A DNA stretch of 64,000 nt. Source: Trileptium ribeirensis (taxonomy: Eukaryota > Nematoda > Enoplea > Enoplida > Thoracostomopsidae). Each line of letters starts with the position of its first letter. The first letter of the stretch is position 1. Shown piece by piece: positions 11,986 through 23,779 of the stretch. Below the pieces are notes generated by a model. The model was not told the origin of the DNA. It did no database searches and saw nothing but the letters and a program-made list of their open reading frames with translations. The position numbers were made by a program, and so were the translations under genes. The stretch is taken from the NCBI GenBank assembly GCA_030248225.1, contig JASANE010028274.1, positions 1 to 64,000 on the forward strand. The letters are read 5' to 3'.

Positions 11986-13766
11986 CTGAAACAATGTAGA
12001 TAAAAACGAGATAGAACATAACATTTATCTATACGTATACACATCATTAATAATTTAAACCGGTACTACTGCAGATTTGCGCTAAACATTTACGAAACGT
12101 GAAGTGGCTATTTTGACTTAACAATTCAACAAAATTAACATCTCCAAGGTACAAAATTGACCTAAAGCAAAAAAGAGAGCATTTGAATAGCCAGCAGTAT
12201 CTTACTGCATTTATTGCAAGCGTGACAGAAACTATATATTCATACATGACATAACTAGAGATAAAATATAATGTTAATAATAATGTATATACAAACAATT
12301 TTTTCGAAATAGTGTAAATTTTTTTACACACGGAAAACACTGGACACACATCGTTTACAGTTTTCGCGTATTTTCGCTTACAGTGCCGTGGACACGTTTT
12401 TACCTAATCCAGAATGTTTTCGGGCATTGCGTGTTTCCGGGATCTTTTGTAAATCACTCCGTACCAAGGAGTAATTGGAATTCCGGTCCCAGCGAAAATC
12501 GTGTTCCGGCAAAAGCCAAACACCACAATGGAACCGGACTTCCGGGTTAAAAATTTTCCAACTTTTGCTTCGTCTGTGATCCAGACATACGTTAGCCATG
12601 ATCAAGCTCCAATACAATCAAATAAAAGGAAATGTTAATTCAGCTAATTGCCCAGTGAAACGTAAGTAGGATATATCGCAGTAGCAATTTTTCATCTTTG
12701 CTTTGCATTAAGTTTGTTAACTAAGCTGATGCTTGCATCAGTTGTTTTGTCCATTCAGAAATTTACGGTGTATGTCAGAATTAAACCAGTCCAACTTGAT
12801 ATGCAAAACCGAGTATGGATTATTTAGGAGTATATACTTAGCTGTAAGCGTAGCTAAAATAAACTGTGTCAAGCATCAGCCCAGTGTTCTACGCTCGACG
12901 AGTTAGTAGCACACTCATTTTATGTAATTCGATATATTGGAAGACATTTATTGCTGTGGAGTTCCCAAAGACCGACATCATGATCGATAAATAACATTAT
13001 TAGCTTCCCCAGCATCTTCAACGTTCCAGCGTGGCAATATTGTCATTGCAAGTGGACGGTTTACTCAACATAGTGGAATTCCCTGAAGACCCCTGCATAA
13101 AATCACGCTATATAACGTATAGAATGGCAGAATACAACAGTTACAAATTATATCAACAACAAAACCTTTCTCTCAATGGTTCAATATTTAGTTCTTATGA
13201 GTATTAGATACTTTTGTAACAACTTAAATTAAATTATTTTGCAGTAGGGTGTTTATGAAATTTTTTAGCTTAATTTACTCAAACATTGTTCAATTTTTTG
13301 CTAAGTTAAAATCTTAACTAAGTAGCCATAAATTTTTGCCAACTAGAAACTTCGAACTTGTACAAGGGCCCTCCATGTGTCTTCCCGTCTAATATTCGTA
13401 ATGGCGTAAACGAAAGATCTGCAATCAATCGTAACAATTTCAGAATCCACAAATCGTGACCTCCTTTTTTTCCGAAAAAATACGGGATCTTTGTTTAGCA
13501 GAAAATAATGCTTATGATGTGGGAGGGGGTTATTTTCAGCGACAAGCTGTCCTTCCTGATTGAGACATAACACCGTTGATTCCGAAAGAGCATAGATTGA
13601 CCTTATTTTAATGTGCACTGGCAAAGTATCCTACATCCTTATTTTATTTTAATAATATAAAATGGACAGAACGAAAATAACTATTCCTATTTTATTGCAC
13701 CAACTCCATTTCTTTTTACACAACTCACAATTTACGTGATATATATGGTGATAACTACACACTCAC
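11986..13766 (-). other. RPL18 intron between exons 2 and 3 (1.8 kb)
   Basis: It contains an old hAT-like relic (12465-13085). An open frame at 13343-13624 (minus) is not recognised and shows no splice or codon-use support. Otherwise I see AT-rich sequence only. Confidence 0.75.
12465..13085 (-). mobile_element. Old, internally deleted hAT-like relic (copy D)
   Basis: It starts CAAGGAGTAATTGGAATTCC and ends GTGGAATTCCCTG, decayed versions of the CAGGG...CCCTG termini. The GCGAAAATCGTGTTCC block and the GGACGGTT block near the end align with copies A-C. It is half their length and much more diverged. Confidence 0.6.
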
Positions 13767-13853
13767 CTTTACAAGTAGCCTCAGATAAGGATCATTGCTA
13801 CGTGGAGCTTTCCGAACAACGCGTCTTTCGTTTTTATGACAGATATCAATGGC
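13767..13853 (-). CDS. RPL18: Ribosomal protein eL18 (RPL18), exon 2
   Basis: The 29 codons read AIDICHKNERRVVRKAPRSN then DPYLRLLVK, matching the eL18 N-terminus directly after the initiator methionine. The acceptor is TATTTTCAG before 13853 and the donor GTGAGT after 13767. Because the first codon is complete and corresponds to residue 2 of the family, the upstream exon should end exactly on its ATG, as in many ribosomal protein genes. Together the three exons give residues 2-99 of eL18, an RNA-binding component of the 60S subunit. Confidence 0.93.
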
Positions 13854-14064
13854 CTGAAAATAGAAGTAAAACAGTAATTTAAATCCAAGAAATTATTATT
13901 GATTAGCATTAAATGAAAAGATTTCACTGGCTTGAAATGGCACTGAATGAAAAGTTGTCCCCGACTTTGCGTAATTTGTTTCGTTTTCTCAATTCAATAT
14001 ACCATTCAAATGATTGTTGAATAAAAAATCTATTGTATATAAATATATATTGGTATGTAGTGGT

Positions 14065-15207
14065 CAGGGAGTAACCGGAATTCCGGTTCCGGCGAAAATC
14101 GTGTTCTGGTTGCGGCTTCGGCAAAGGGCAAAAACCATACCGGAACCGGAATTCCGGTTTAAAAATTTTGTTTGAAATTTTCCACGTTTTTTGCTTTATC
14201 CTGTAATCCAAACATATGTAATATATATTATACAATGATCAAGCTCCAATACAACCAAGCAAAAGAAAAGATTAACTAAGCAATATGACGTTTGAGACGT
14301 AAGTAGTGCACATAACTTCAGTTAGAATTTTTCATAATAACCTGCAAGAGTTTGTTAGCAAATCAAAGCCACGTCGATGCTTGTAGCAGCTATTTTACAC
14401 ATCCAGAAGTCTGTGGGGTACGTTTCAATTAAACCGGTCCAACTCGGTAACAGAGTATGGCTTACGCAGAAGTACTTAGGGTATGCTTGGCTAACATAAA
14501 TTGCTTCAAGAACCAACCAATGCGCTTGTAAACTTGGTAAATCAGTCTAAATGAAGTAAACTAACGTTATCTGCAATGCAGCTAGAAACTGCTTTCTTGG
14601 CAATGAACTGTATTTATGAAACTGTGAGAGCAGCATCACAGTGTGTCTCATTTATAGCATTCTGATTAGAAAGCTTTCATCATTATGATCTAACTGACGG
14701 GCACTGTTTGTCCAACGCTAGCCTAAACAGTGTCTCTGACCACTGATCAGAAAATTACCTTCTATCTTTTATTTTCTCTTAGAATCATATAAACCAATAA
14801 TTTTAAGTTTCCTACAGAAGAACATGCAACAAACGTATGTGTAGTAAAGGGAGGCGACTGGAGACAGAGCGAAAGTGTGTATTCTACGCTCCAAGCTTTA
14901 TAAGAATATTCAATTTGACGCAGTATACGCAATGGTGTATAGTGGAAGACATTTTTTGCTCAGAATGTGCAAAACCGACATATTTGATCGATAAATAAAC
15001 ATTATTAGCTTCCTCAGTCTCTTTAAAGTTTCAGAAAGGCAATAATAGCGTCGCAATACATTAAGTTTAATGTAAAAGTTATTTTTAATGCATTTTAAAT
15101 CCACTATACCTTCATTTCTCCCATCATCTGTTTTACTATATATAAATTTCGAGGACCAAGTTGCGGTTCCGGATCCGGTTTGAATGGACGGTTCCGGTTA
15201 TTCCCTG
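14065..15207 (-). mobile_element. Non-autonomous hAT-like element, copy C, with intact target duplication
   Basis: The ends are CAGGGAGTAACCGGAATTCC and GGTTATTCCCTG, and the element lies in the orientation opposite to copies A and B. It is flanked by a perfect 8-bp direct repeat, GTAGTGGT (14057-14064 and 15208-15215), the target-duplication length expected for hAT transposition. It has no transposase. It lies just upstream of RPL18 exon 2, probably in intron 1. Confidence 0.9.
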
Positions 15208-15215
15208 GTAGTGGT

Positions 15216-16618
15216 ATATTGAATAAAAAATTTCCCAGGCTATCCCTGATTTCCTTCGTTACAATAGCTTCATTAAGCAGTATACGCAGAAACGAACAAA
15301 ATTTATTCGAGCCCAATGTCCGAGATAACGGTACACTGACCTTTTTAAAAAGAGGAGAGGCCCCAGGATTTTGACAATTCCAAAGAAGTAGATTGAATGT
15401 TTCCAATGAGTTTACACTCGATTAACCCGATTGTATACATACAGTGCGTCTTCAGTTGTTTGGTTATATATTGCTCTCAGGGTATTTAGAGCTGTGTGTA
15501 CCGTTCAGGGTATTCAGGTTTTTGGGTACTTTGAATACAGTGGTGTAGTTATCATGTACTACGTCTTTTCAGGGATTTTCAAACGGTTTAAAATCGAATA
15601 TCGGCGTACCCGATTTACCGTAAAAAATTGTCTGTAGTCACTGATTTAGTTATAAGATGTTTTTTGCGCCTTCAGGTAAGATATGCATCAGGTAGTACCA
15701 TACGGTTCTGTGACACGCAGAATAAGTGGTGCTCCTAACTCCCACCAGACCAGGGTTGCCACAATTTTCGGCTGTGAATTCATAAGTTTTTACCCTTTCA
15801 AGTCAAATTTTCCGTTTTTAACGCTCTTTTAATGTTCATCATGTAAAATTATTAAAAAGGTAAGAACACCAACATAACTCGAGCTGTTATAGAGATATTA
15901 TACTACAAAATGAGTTACAGCAAACCGCTTCTTGAGATACAGCCAAGAATGTGTTTAATACCACTTTAACCAGACCAGCGTTTAGACCCTTACCGGTCGG
16001 GGGCTGGTGGAACCCATTTTCGCGTCTAACTATAGGGCACAAATAGCGATTTTAAGATTTTGAATGAGCTATAGCGCGAGTAAGTCGGCCTAGTCAAAGC
16101 TGAGTTATGCGTGGCACCTCAAAAAAATTTAACACTCTTGCCAGAGAGAATTTTTCGCTACACTAATTTAGCTCCATACGCAGAACTCAATAATGAGCAT
16201 ATTTAAGCTATATATTATCAGCATCAGTTTGTCTCATTTATATCAGTGGCAGCGGAACGTTGAGGAAAGTGGAACTCTTTCTGCAAACATCAAAAGAAGC
16301 GAGCACCAAAAAATGGTATAAAATACTGTAACTGCTTGCGTTATAGATATATACAATGTTCGCAATGACATGTAACATATAATTCGTGTAACAAGTAACT
16401 CGAAAACTGTGCAGTGGCATTCAACATGCGTGAGTCGAAGTTGGGCTGAGTCAAAACTTGACGCAGCATTACCTGACTCGGGAGGGAAGACATCATCATT
16501 ATAAAGAGCAAGATACTCAAACTGGGATGTTGCAAAAGTGGGGGAGGGCACTTTCAATATCTTAAAACTGGGGGGGGTAATGGCCTCCGGTTCCGTCGCC
16601 ACTAATTCAGATAGGTTA
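15216..16618. other. No gene recognised
   Basis: AT-rich sequence with overlapping short frames only (largest 119 codons, 16243-16602 minus, not recognised). It probably belongs to RPL18 intron 1. Confidence 0.5.
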
Positions 16619-17135
16619 CCATCACTATCATCGAACTGACGGGCACCAGTTGCCCAACGCTAGCCTAAACAGCCTCTCTAACGACCATTGACGAGAAAAT
16701 TACATTCTATTATTTTGTCATGGAGTCATTTATAAAGCTATACTTTCAAATTTCCTACAGAACAACATGTAACAAACGTATGTGTGGTAAAGGGAGACGA
16801 GTGGAGACAGAGCAAAAGTGTTTATTCTACGCTTCATGCGTTGTAAGCACACTCATTTTAACGCAATTGAAGCAAGGGTGTATAGTGGAGGGCATTTTTG
16901 CTCTGGGTGTCCAAAACCGACATATTGATCGATAAATAAACATTATTGCTTACTCAGTCTCTTTACAGTTTCAGAAAAGCAGTAATGCCATTGCAATACA
17001 TTAAGTTTAACGGAAAAGTTATTTTTAATACATTTTAAATCCACTGTACCTTCATTTCTTGTTTCATCTGTTTTACAATATATAAGGCTCAAAGACCAGG
17101 TTCCGGATTAAATGGACGGTTCCAGTTATTCCCTG
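16619..17135 (-). mobile_element. Truncated hAT-like element (copy E)
   Basis: It aligns with the distal half of copy C from the GACGGGCAC block to the terminal TTATTCCCTG. The other end is missing. Confidence 0.65.
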
Positions 17136-17674
17136 ATCTGTAGCTATACGCCGCAATTAATTTGTTCTTCCAACGCACTATTTTACGATTAAATAATCTA
17201 TAACTTACCTGTTTCGAAGGTTTGGCGACATATTATGCTCGCAACTTGTTATAAAAAATTAACTTTAAAATAACAAAATTTCTAGCCCAGTTTGCTGAAT
17301 TTTGCACTGTTGCCCTTGAAGTTCGGGCCTTCGTGGGCCGAAGTTAACAGTTGAGGAAGGCCTATCGAGAGCACAGTGTTGCGACATAATTTGTAGATTC
17401 CAGCTACCGGTTCCCGATACCTATACCAGTTATTGCACGCTAGCGTTCTTCGATATCGCCATTGCGAAAGAGTGACCCGCTCTATGTTTTAGCGCATGTT
17501 GGGTAAGACACGGTTTATTCAGCCACACAAACTTACATCCACCACGTGCCCTTATCATATAATAAATCTGTTGTAATTATGTTGCATTTATGATACGAAC
17601 ATATAAAAATAAGAACATTGTCCAAAAATTAGTTTATTCTTTGCGGTTGAATATAAATATATTTAGCTACATAC

Positions 17675-17677
17675 CAT
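17675..17677 (-). CDS. RPL18: Candidate ATG-only first coding exon of RPL18
   Basis: Exon 2 requires a first exon that ends on ATG. Here the minus strand reads AAATCCGCAATG followed at once by GTATGTAG, a good donor, with a pyrimidine stretch (CTTCTT) a little upstream. Other ATG-GT pairs exist between 13.9 and 17.6 kb with weaker donors, so this is a suggestion only. Confidence 0.3.
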
Positions 17678-17989
17678 TGCGGATTTAATTACTCCACGAC
17701 TTGAAATTAAGAAGCTTCAATTTAGGTAAATCATACGTTATAGTATAATCTAAAAACAGAACTATATAACACTTTATACATGACGTGAACACATACAATA
17801 ACTGGCGGCACTTATCGGCAGTGGTAGTTTGTTATTCTGAGTATTAACAATGCATTCTTACTTTTCAAGTTGGTTTAGTCCTGTCAGATTGCGGATTTAT
17901 TTTATTCTTGTGGCATAAATAATAGAAATTTGAATCGTGAAGTCGACCTACTATGGTCTTTAATCTCTATTTTTGACCTAAAACAGATT

Positions 17990-18720
17990 GAAACTTCCCT
18001 CATATAACTATTCGGACGGGGTCGGGTCTGGTCAAAATCTGGGCGTGACAAACGATTTTTTGCCTGTATCTCGACAACGAATTCAACATTTCATTGAAAT
18101 CAGGTACATTTTGTAGAACAATATAAAGGTCTATAACAATGTATTCAAAGATTGAAAGAAGAAACTTCCCTCATATAACTAGGCGGACGGGGTCGGGTAT
18201 GGTCAAAATCTGGGCGTGACAAAGATTTTTTGCCGGTATCTCGACAACGAATTCAACATTTCATTGAAATCAGGACCATTTTGTAGAACAATATAAAAGT
18301 CTATAAAAATGTATATATTCAAAGATTGTGCGTAAATCTACTCTGGGATCCATGATTTCCGCCAGAAATGCGTTTTAAAAAGACCCATAAGATCCGAGCT
18401 ATGCAAAAACGGTCGTTTCCACATACGTAACCAATGAAAATATGTGGGCCTGCTTGGGTTCATTTTGCAGAACGACCGAAACCCTACATAGCTGCACATG
18501 GTTGTGGTGGTTGCCTTTCCTACAAGATTATATAAAAATAATCTTTAAGATGGGCCCCAAGAGGCCCGAAATACATGAAAACGGTCATATCTTCATTCCC
18601 GATGAAAACATACACTTGTGCGAGCTTGTGCTCGTTTCGCACAGCGAGAGAAGCTCTATGCAGCTGCATATACGGTTGTTGTAGAATACATTCAGAATTC
18701 AAAAACCTACAACTCCTAGT
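17990..18720 (+). repeat. Satellite array, ~165-171-bp unit
   Basis: Two nearly identical units start at 17990 and 18161 (GAAACTTCCCTCATATAAC, then CATTTTGTAGAACAATATAA). Two more diverged units follow to about 18720, carrying GAAAACGGTCATATCTTC and TTCATTTTGCAGAACGACC. Related units occur at 11, 51-53 and 55.7 kb. Confidence 0.75.
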
Positions 18721-19429
18721 TTAATATATAATCCAATTGTAATGACCACAACACAACAACAACCAGGCAACATCAGCTACTTCCGTTACATAAGTTTTTT
18801 TTAACAATTTCTAGGCAGCAAACAATGATAATTAAAGGTAAAAGCTATCTAAAAAATGAATTGAAGATTTCACAAAATCCAAAAAATGTGCGTCGTTTTT
18901 AGTTATACGTTTACGAAAACTTCTTTTTTAAATTAAAGTAAAATTTCCGAAGCTTGATATTGTATTTATGCATAAATTCACATGTTAAATTAATAACCAC
19001 ATAAATTAAATAATATGCACATAAATTAAAATTCACATGCATAAATAATAGCTATCCCTATCCAAAGTAAGTGTAAAATGCGATACCAATGTAGCGAAAG
19101 ATTCAATGTTAAGTAAAGTGACAACGCCCATTACACAACCATGCTTAAAACTAAATTAAGTTTATTAGATGAAGCTATATGAACGTACTAACTTCCTTAC
19201 ATCAAGTTTCTAATATTGGATGACTTAGCAATGAATTATGCAATACTATTTATATACAATACAAACTTATATTTTTAAAAGAATCCAGCTCTAACACTTC
19301 TTGATCCGCGATGACTATTTAAAAAACAAATATACTGCACCGAGTATATTTAATATGTATATATACATATAAAAAGGGTCGCAAATATGTTACACCCAGC
19401 TCTCGCAAGGACGAATATATACTACATTT
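18721..19429. other. No gene recognised
   Basis: AT-rich sequence with short tracts of ACATAAATTAAA; nothing else is supported. Confidence 0.5.
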
Positions 19430-19791
19430 CTGGCCTGTCCACAGCCCTCCGAAAAGTGGGGGGCCATGTTCATTCTCGAGGGAAATTTCAAAGTGGGGGA
19501 TAAATTTTGCTTAAAAATACAAAATATTTTCATATTTTCATGCATTCTTACTACTGTGAACGTACTTTCAAGCTAAAAACAATATTTTAGCATTATAAAT
19601 AGTGGTAATTAATGTTTAAAAAACAATTTGCAAACAAAGAACATAAATTTTCAGACATAAAAATTTTTGGAATTAGTTGAACATGGGGGTTTCGGCCAAG
19701 TGGGGGGGACGGACGTGGGGGGAAATCTCATGACCATGGAGGGATTTGGAAAGTGGAGGGTCCCCCCCACCCCCCACTGTGGACAGGCCAG
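19430..19791. mobile_element. Small inverted-repeat element, family CTGGCCTGTCCACAG, copy 1
   Basis: It begins CTGGCCTGTCCACAG and ends CTGTGGACAGGCCAG. Near both ends are G-rich stretches (AAAGTGGGGG), and the middle is AT-rich. CATTTC occurs on both sides and may be part of the target duplication. A relative is at 20098-20398. Confidence 0.75.
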
Positions 19792-20097
19792 CATTTCTAT
19801 TAACATGGAGTTATAAGTTTACAAGATCGGCACTGCGAAACAATTAGATATCGACCAAGTATAACGTCCTGACGGTGATACGGTTCTTGGTCAGGTGGTC
19901 GAATACGACAGCCCAAACATCAAATACCTACAATGGTCGGCAATCCAATAACGTTGTCCCGCTTTCAGAAACACTGATTTGGTTTACTTCTAGGCGTCTG
20001 ATAAATGCAGCCAAATGTAACACCACAGCTTGTCCGTATTTCGCGGCTTTTATTAGTGAATCTATCATTCATTGCAGTTGCTTTTTACATTATTCAT

Positions 20098-20398
20098 CTG
20101 GCCTATGTACAGTCCTCCGAAAAGTGCGGGGAGGAAACTTCGGGGCCTCCATGTTCACTCTCGTGGGAAAATTAAAAGTGGGGGATAAATTTTGCTTAAA
20201 AATACTAAATATTTTCGTATTTTCATGCATTTTTACTACCGTGAATAAATAGTAAATAAATGATAAATAGTGGTAATTAATATTTAAAAAACGATTTGCA
20301 AACAAAAACATAAATTTTTAGACAAAAAACTTTTGGGATTAGTTAAACATGGGGGTTTCGGCCGAGTGGGAGGGTGCCCCCCACTGTGGACAGGCCAG
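20098..20398. mobile_element. Small inverted-repeat element, family CTGGCCTGTCCACAG, copy 2
   Basis: It starts CTGGCCTATGTACAG and ends CTGTGGACAGGCCAG, with the same order of internal landmarks as copy 1 (AAAGTGGGGGATAAATTTTG, ACATGGGGGTTTCGGCC). Its length is 301 bases and it has no gene. Confidence 0.75.
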
Positions 20399-20860
20399 TT
20401 TATCGGTGTATATAAAGGTGATCTACTGAACGACAACCAATTTAAGTAAAGAGCAATGGATATCAATCGATCTGCTTACTACGTCTCTCTTGATTACCGA
20501 CAGAACGTGTTGTCGCATGGGTCAGCACTAGAAAAAATCGATACTGATTAGTACATTGTATCGTCGGTCGATGTGTTTTGCAACACTTATTGGCTTACTT
20601 CCATGATAATCCGACACACGCTAAACATTTGAGATTGTTATCGATCGCGTTTACAATTCGATCGATGTATACATTTGCGGCGAGTCAGCGACTCGCCTGA
20701 TAAATCCCGGATGGATAATGCTGGCCGCGCTAGTGCCAATGGCGCATTGACGACATGCAGTGCGTAAGACGCTTCCAAATGGATAATAACAACAAATCTT
20801 CTGAACTTAGCACTAGCATCGCGAACGAGTATATATTTTCACAGCAGTTCAGCTCAACAA

Positions 20861-22251
20861 GTGGAAATACGTAGTCCTAGGCCACAAGGGAATGGAACAA
20901 AGCCGAGTTCTGATATCGCTTTGAGTAAAGAGGATCATGTCAGTCAAGCAGAAATAGGCGAAAATTTAGAACTTAATAGGAAGTTGAACATGCAGAGGTA
21001 CTACTGGACGGCGTTAAAGTCGGTGACAAGTAATGACAGGGAAAAGTTCGAAGGTTGTGGGTGTGGATATAGAGAATACCCAAGAAACAATAAAAATAGC
21101 GGTACAGCTAGGGAGGTGTGAGTCAGCAGTAGTAACGTGTAACAGGCGGAGAAAGAAACCGACTTAATTGGAATATCCCTAACCGAGCGACCGGTCAATT
21201 TGACGGAGATAGTTGATCGAGCGGCGAAGATGTCTGAGTCGTTGTGGAGTGTGCAAACTTTCGGCCGAGTTAGGAGAGCCCTAACGAATGATGCAATAAA
21301 GTAGCACTGGCACAGAATGAACCAGTTTCGTACATGGACGGACAGACAACACGAGTCAGATGTAGAGTTAGGAAACTCTTTGCGTTGAACGCGGCGAGTG
21401 ACACAGTAGACCCCTTAATCACACAGGGAAAGCCATAATGTGAACGGATAGAGTTGTTAGGACCGGATTTGCATTTTGTGTACACAATCACTTCCGCTAG
21501 CATTGGGACATCATCTCGACAATTTCAAAACAGCTAAGTTGACATCCGGAAACAACGGGTTGCCCGTAAGAATACTATTCCGTAGGCGAGAGCTATAGGT
21601 GGCAGATCAGATTTGTCATACCAGCTGCTCCGACTCGAGCGGATGCAGTAACCCATTTTGATGAATACACGTCAGCAGTCGCATTTTAAAACAACGGGAG
21701 GGCCAAACAGAAATACTGTTTAACTCAATGAGCAACGAGCAAGTGTTAACGGAGTATATATATCGCGCACAGCCCCCAATATCACAAATTTGTGGCGTTT
21801 GTGAGGAACAACACTACCAATATTTCACGCCAACAGCTGAATGTGTTTTCACCACTATAACGGCGAATATGATTAGAAATGGAACTTTGCCGATTATGGA
21901 ACAATCCGTAGGGATGAAGCAATCTATCATGCGAAAAGGAAAACGTGATATACGCACAACACCTGAGCTTGGGGCTTACAGCAACGCTAATATGAAGTGG
22001 CTGCAAACGGTAATCGATGCATCGTATCAGTTAGGCCATATAGTAACGGAGTATTACGAATCCGAACCGCGGTCTCCGGTGATCGCTTTTTAAGGAAGCA
22101 GGGTGCAAGCAAAATCGCGAGGAACTGCTGTATTTACGACTCCTTTAGTTACGCGAGCCTGCGCAAGACATGGGGCAGTGCGTTCCAACCTGGAACAACG
22201 TTTTTGTTTTCGTCAGAGGGGAAAATTCGGTACCGTCTGTCCGTCCGTTGA
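20861..22251 (+). pseudogene. Decayed coding-like region, possibly retroelement-derived
   Basis: Base composition and short open frames (20861-21121, 21728-22093, 21997-22251) differ from the AT-rich surroundings, suggesting former coding sequence. The 121-codon frame at 21728 has paired cysteines (ICGVCEEQ), one N-glycosylation-like NGT, and a basic KGKR followed by an alanine- and glutamine-containing helix, a pattern that recalls a processed envelope protein. I cannot confirm homology to the envelope-like region at 61-63 kb and do not assign a function. Confidence 0.25.
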
Positions 22252-22754
22252 ACTCCTCAATAACTACTGGGCCGATTTAAAAACTTTTTGTTTGAAAGGC
22301 CTAATATCGGACAGGTGCGAGACATATTTTGTCAAAATTTGCTTTAGTTAATTAATAATTAATTAGTTAAGCGCGTCAGCCTTTTTTATCATTTTCAAAC
22401 AGAAACTGTTATTTTTCAATGAATAATTATTGTAAACCTATTATTTTGGTGCGTATATTATAACTCGCCGTGCTGATTATGATTCTGGTGTTTATTGCTA
22501 TTCGGGGATGTTAAAAATATGCTAATTAGTTATATATATAATAATTTTTTGAAAAATTTAAAAGTGCTCCGAAATGAAAAAAAATTGCACAAGGGGGTTT
22601 TCTATGACGCTGATTACGAATATGATATTTCTGAAGCTCCAAAACTTCGCCGTATATGCTAATTAGTTAAGTCATTTACTTACCGATACCGTCACAAATT
22701 TTTCTTTTGGGTTTGTTTTTGAGTTATTTTAGGGGGATTGGGTGGATCTGGGCC

Positions 22755-22990
22755 TTAGAATTCCTTGCGTAGCCTACTGGACCCCCGACATCCTCGGTTG
22801 TTGGTGGAGCATCTATCACTGATGCCCTTATATAAATACCAAAACAAGATGGGTAAGTGCTCACGAGAGGCGAACGGGGACGTTTTTAAATGGTGAACCC
22901 CGTCACACCACGGACCGATGTCTTTAACTTTTCTTATCGAGCTCACGCCCGCATCTGTCTTTATCCCAGCCGGTTACTAATCCCCTTCTT
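22755..22990 (-). repeat. Retroelement end block shared with 38.8-39.0 kb
   Basis: On the minus strand, a segment with GTGGTG...GGGGTTCACCA, ACGTCCCC and GCATCAGTG leads into TGTCGGGGGTCCAGTAGGCT. The same series recurs at 38830-39030, and the TGTCGGGG part again near 32050, 30135 and 45870. TGTCGGGG is a plausible LTR start, though in this copy the block also follows a non-LTR RT tail, so ownership is uncertain. Confidence 0.5.
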
Positions 22991-23204
22991 TATGTATTGT
23001 TGGTACCGAAGTCGTGGACACTCAACGATCGATCACTTTCGCCACAATTACAGTCGTTTGTCCACGACTGGATTTCGTCTCCACCCACAGGAGACCGACA
23101 TTGCACGGACGGTAAATAGCAAAGGATCGCGCAGTACGTAAATCAAATGCGGTATCATAGGTCATCTACTGTGCCGGACTAGTGGTGACGACATTTAAAC
23201 ACAT

Positions 23205-23606
23205 TCAGACTTGTTCATGCAGACTGTTCCACGGGCCCACCACTCTGACAGCAAACGAGTGTAAACGGAAGTCTAAACGGGACTGTGGTTTCCTAAGGTT
23301 CAGACAGTGTCCGCGTAAAACTCCATCTGGTGCCAAAGTGAAAAGTCGTTGCCAATTATAAATGAGCAAATCGTGCATCATCTTATTCACAAGAATTAAG
23401 CCAGCTCTATGACGTCTTGTCCCCAGTTTTTGTAGAGTGAAATACCGGAGTCTCTCTTCATAATCCATATCATGAGTGCCCAATACAGTCCGAGTAGCAC
23501 GGCGTTGCATAGCTTCAAGTATGGCTATGTCACGACCCAAATACTGCGACCACGCTTGACAAGCATACTCAGCGTTCGAACGTACGAGTGCCTTGTACAA
23601 TAGCAA
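23205..23606 (-). pseudogene. Non-LTR retrotransposon RT, C-terminal part
   Basis: The 133 codons read LYKALVRSNAEYACQAW, LEAMQRRATRTVLG, then ERLRYFTLQKLGTRRHRAGL and end RLHSFAVRVVGPWNSL. This is the conserved thumb and C-terminal domain that follows the reverse transcriptase of Jockey/CR1-group non-LTR elements. The catalytic RT core is missing upstream on this strand, so the copy is truncated. Confidence 0.8.
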
Positions 23607-23779
23607 AAACGGCTTCTTAGCAAGAAATCCAAATGTATATACCCATTAGGCTGATGATTTTATGGCATTCTCATGCCAACTTTTGACAATGGTCGGATAA
23701 CTTAGCAGTATTAGATATGAAACGCCCTAGATATCGTTTGCATTCAGACTGTTTTACGGACTCGTTGCACAGACGGTAG

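Noticed and set aside
13343..13624. 93-codon minus-strand frame in RPL18 intron 2
   Set aside because: No homology recognised and no splice sites that would join it to RPL18 in phase; the exon 2 to exon 3 junction is complete without it.
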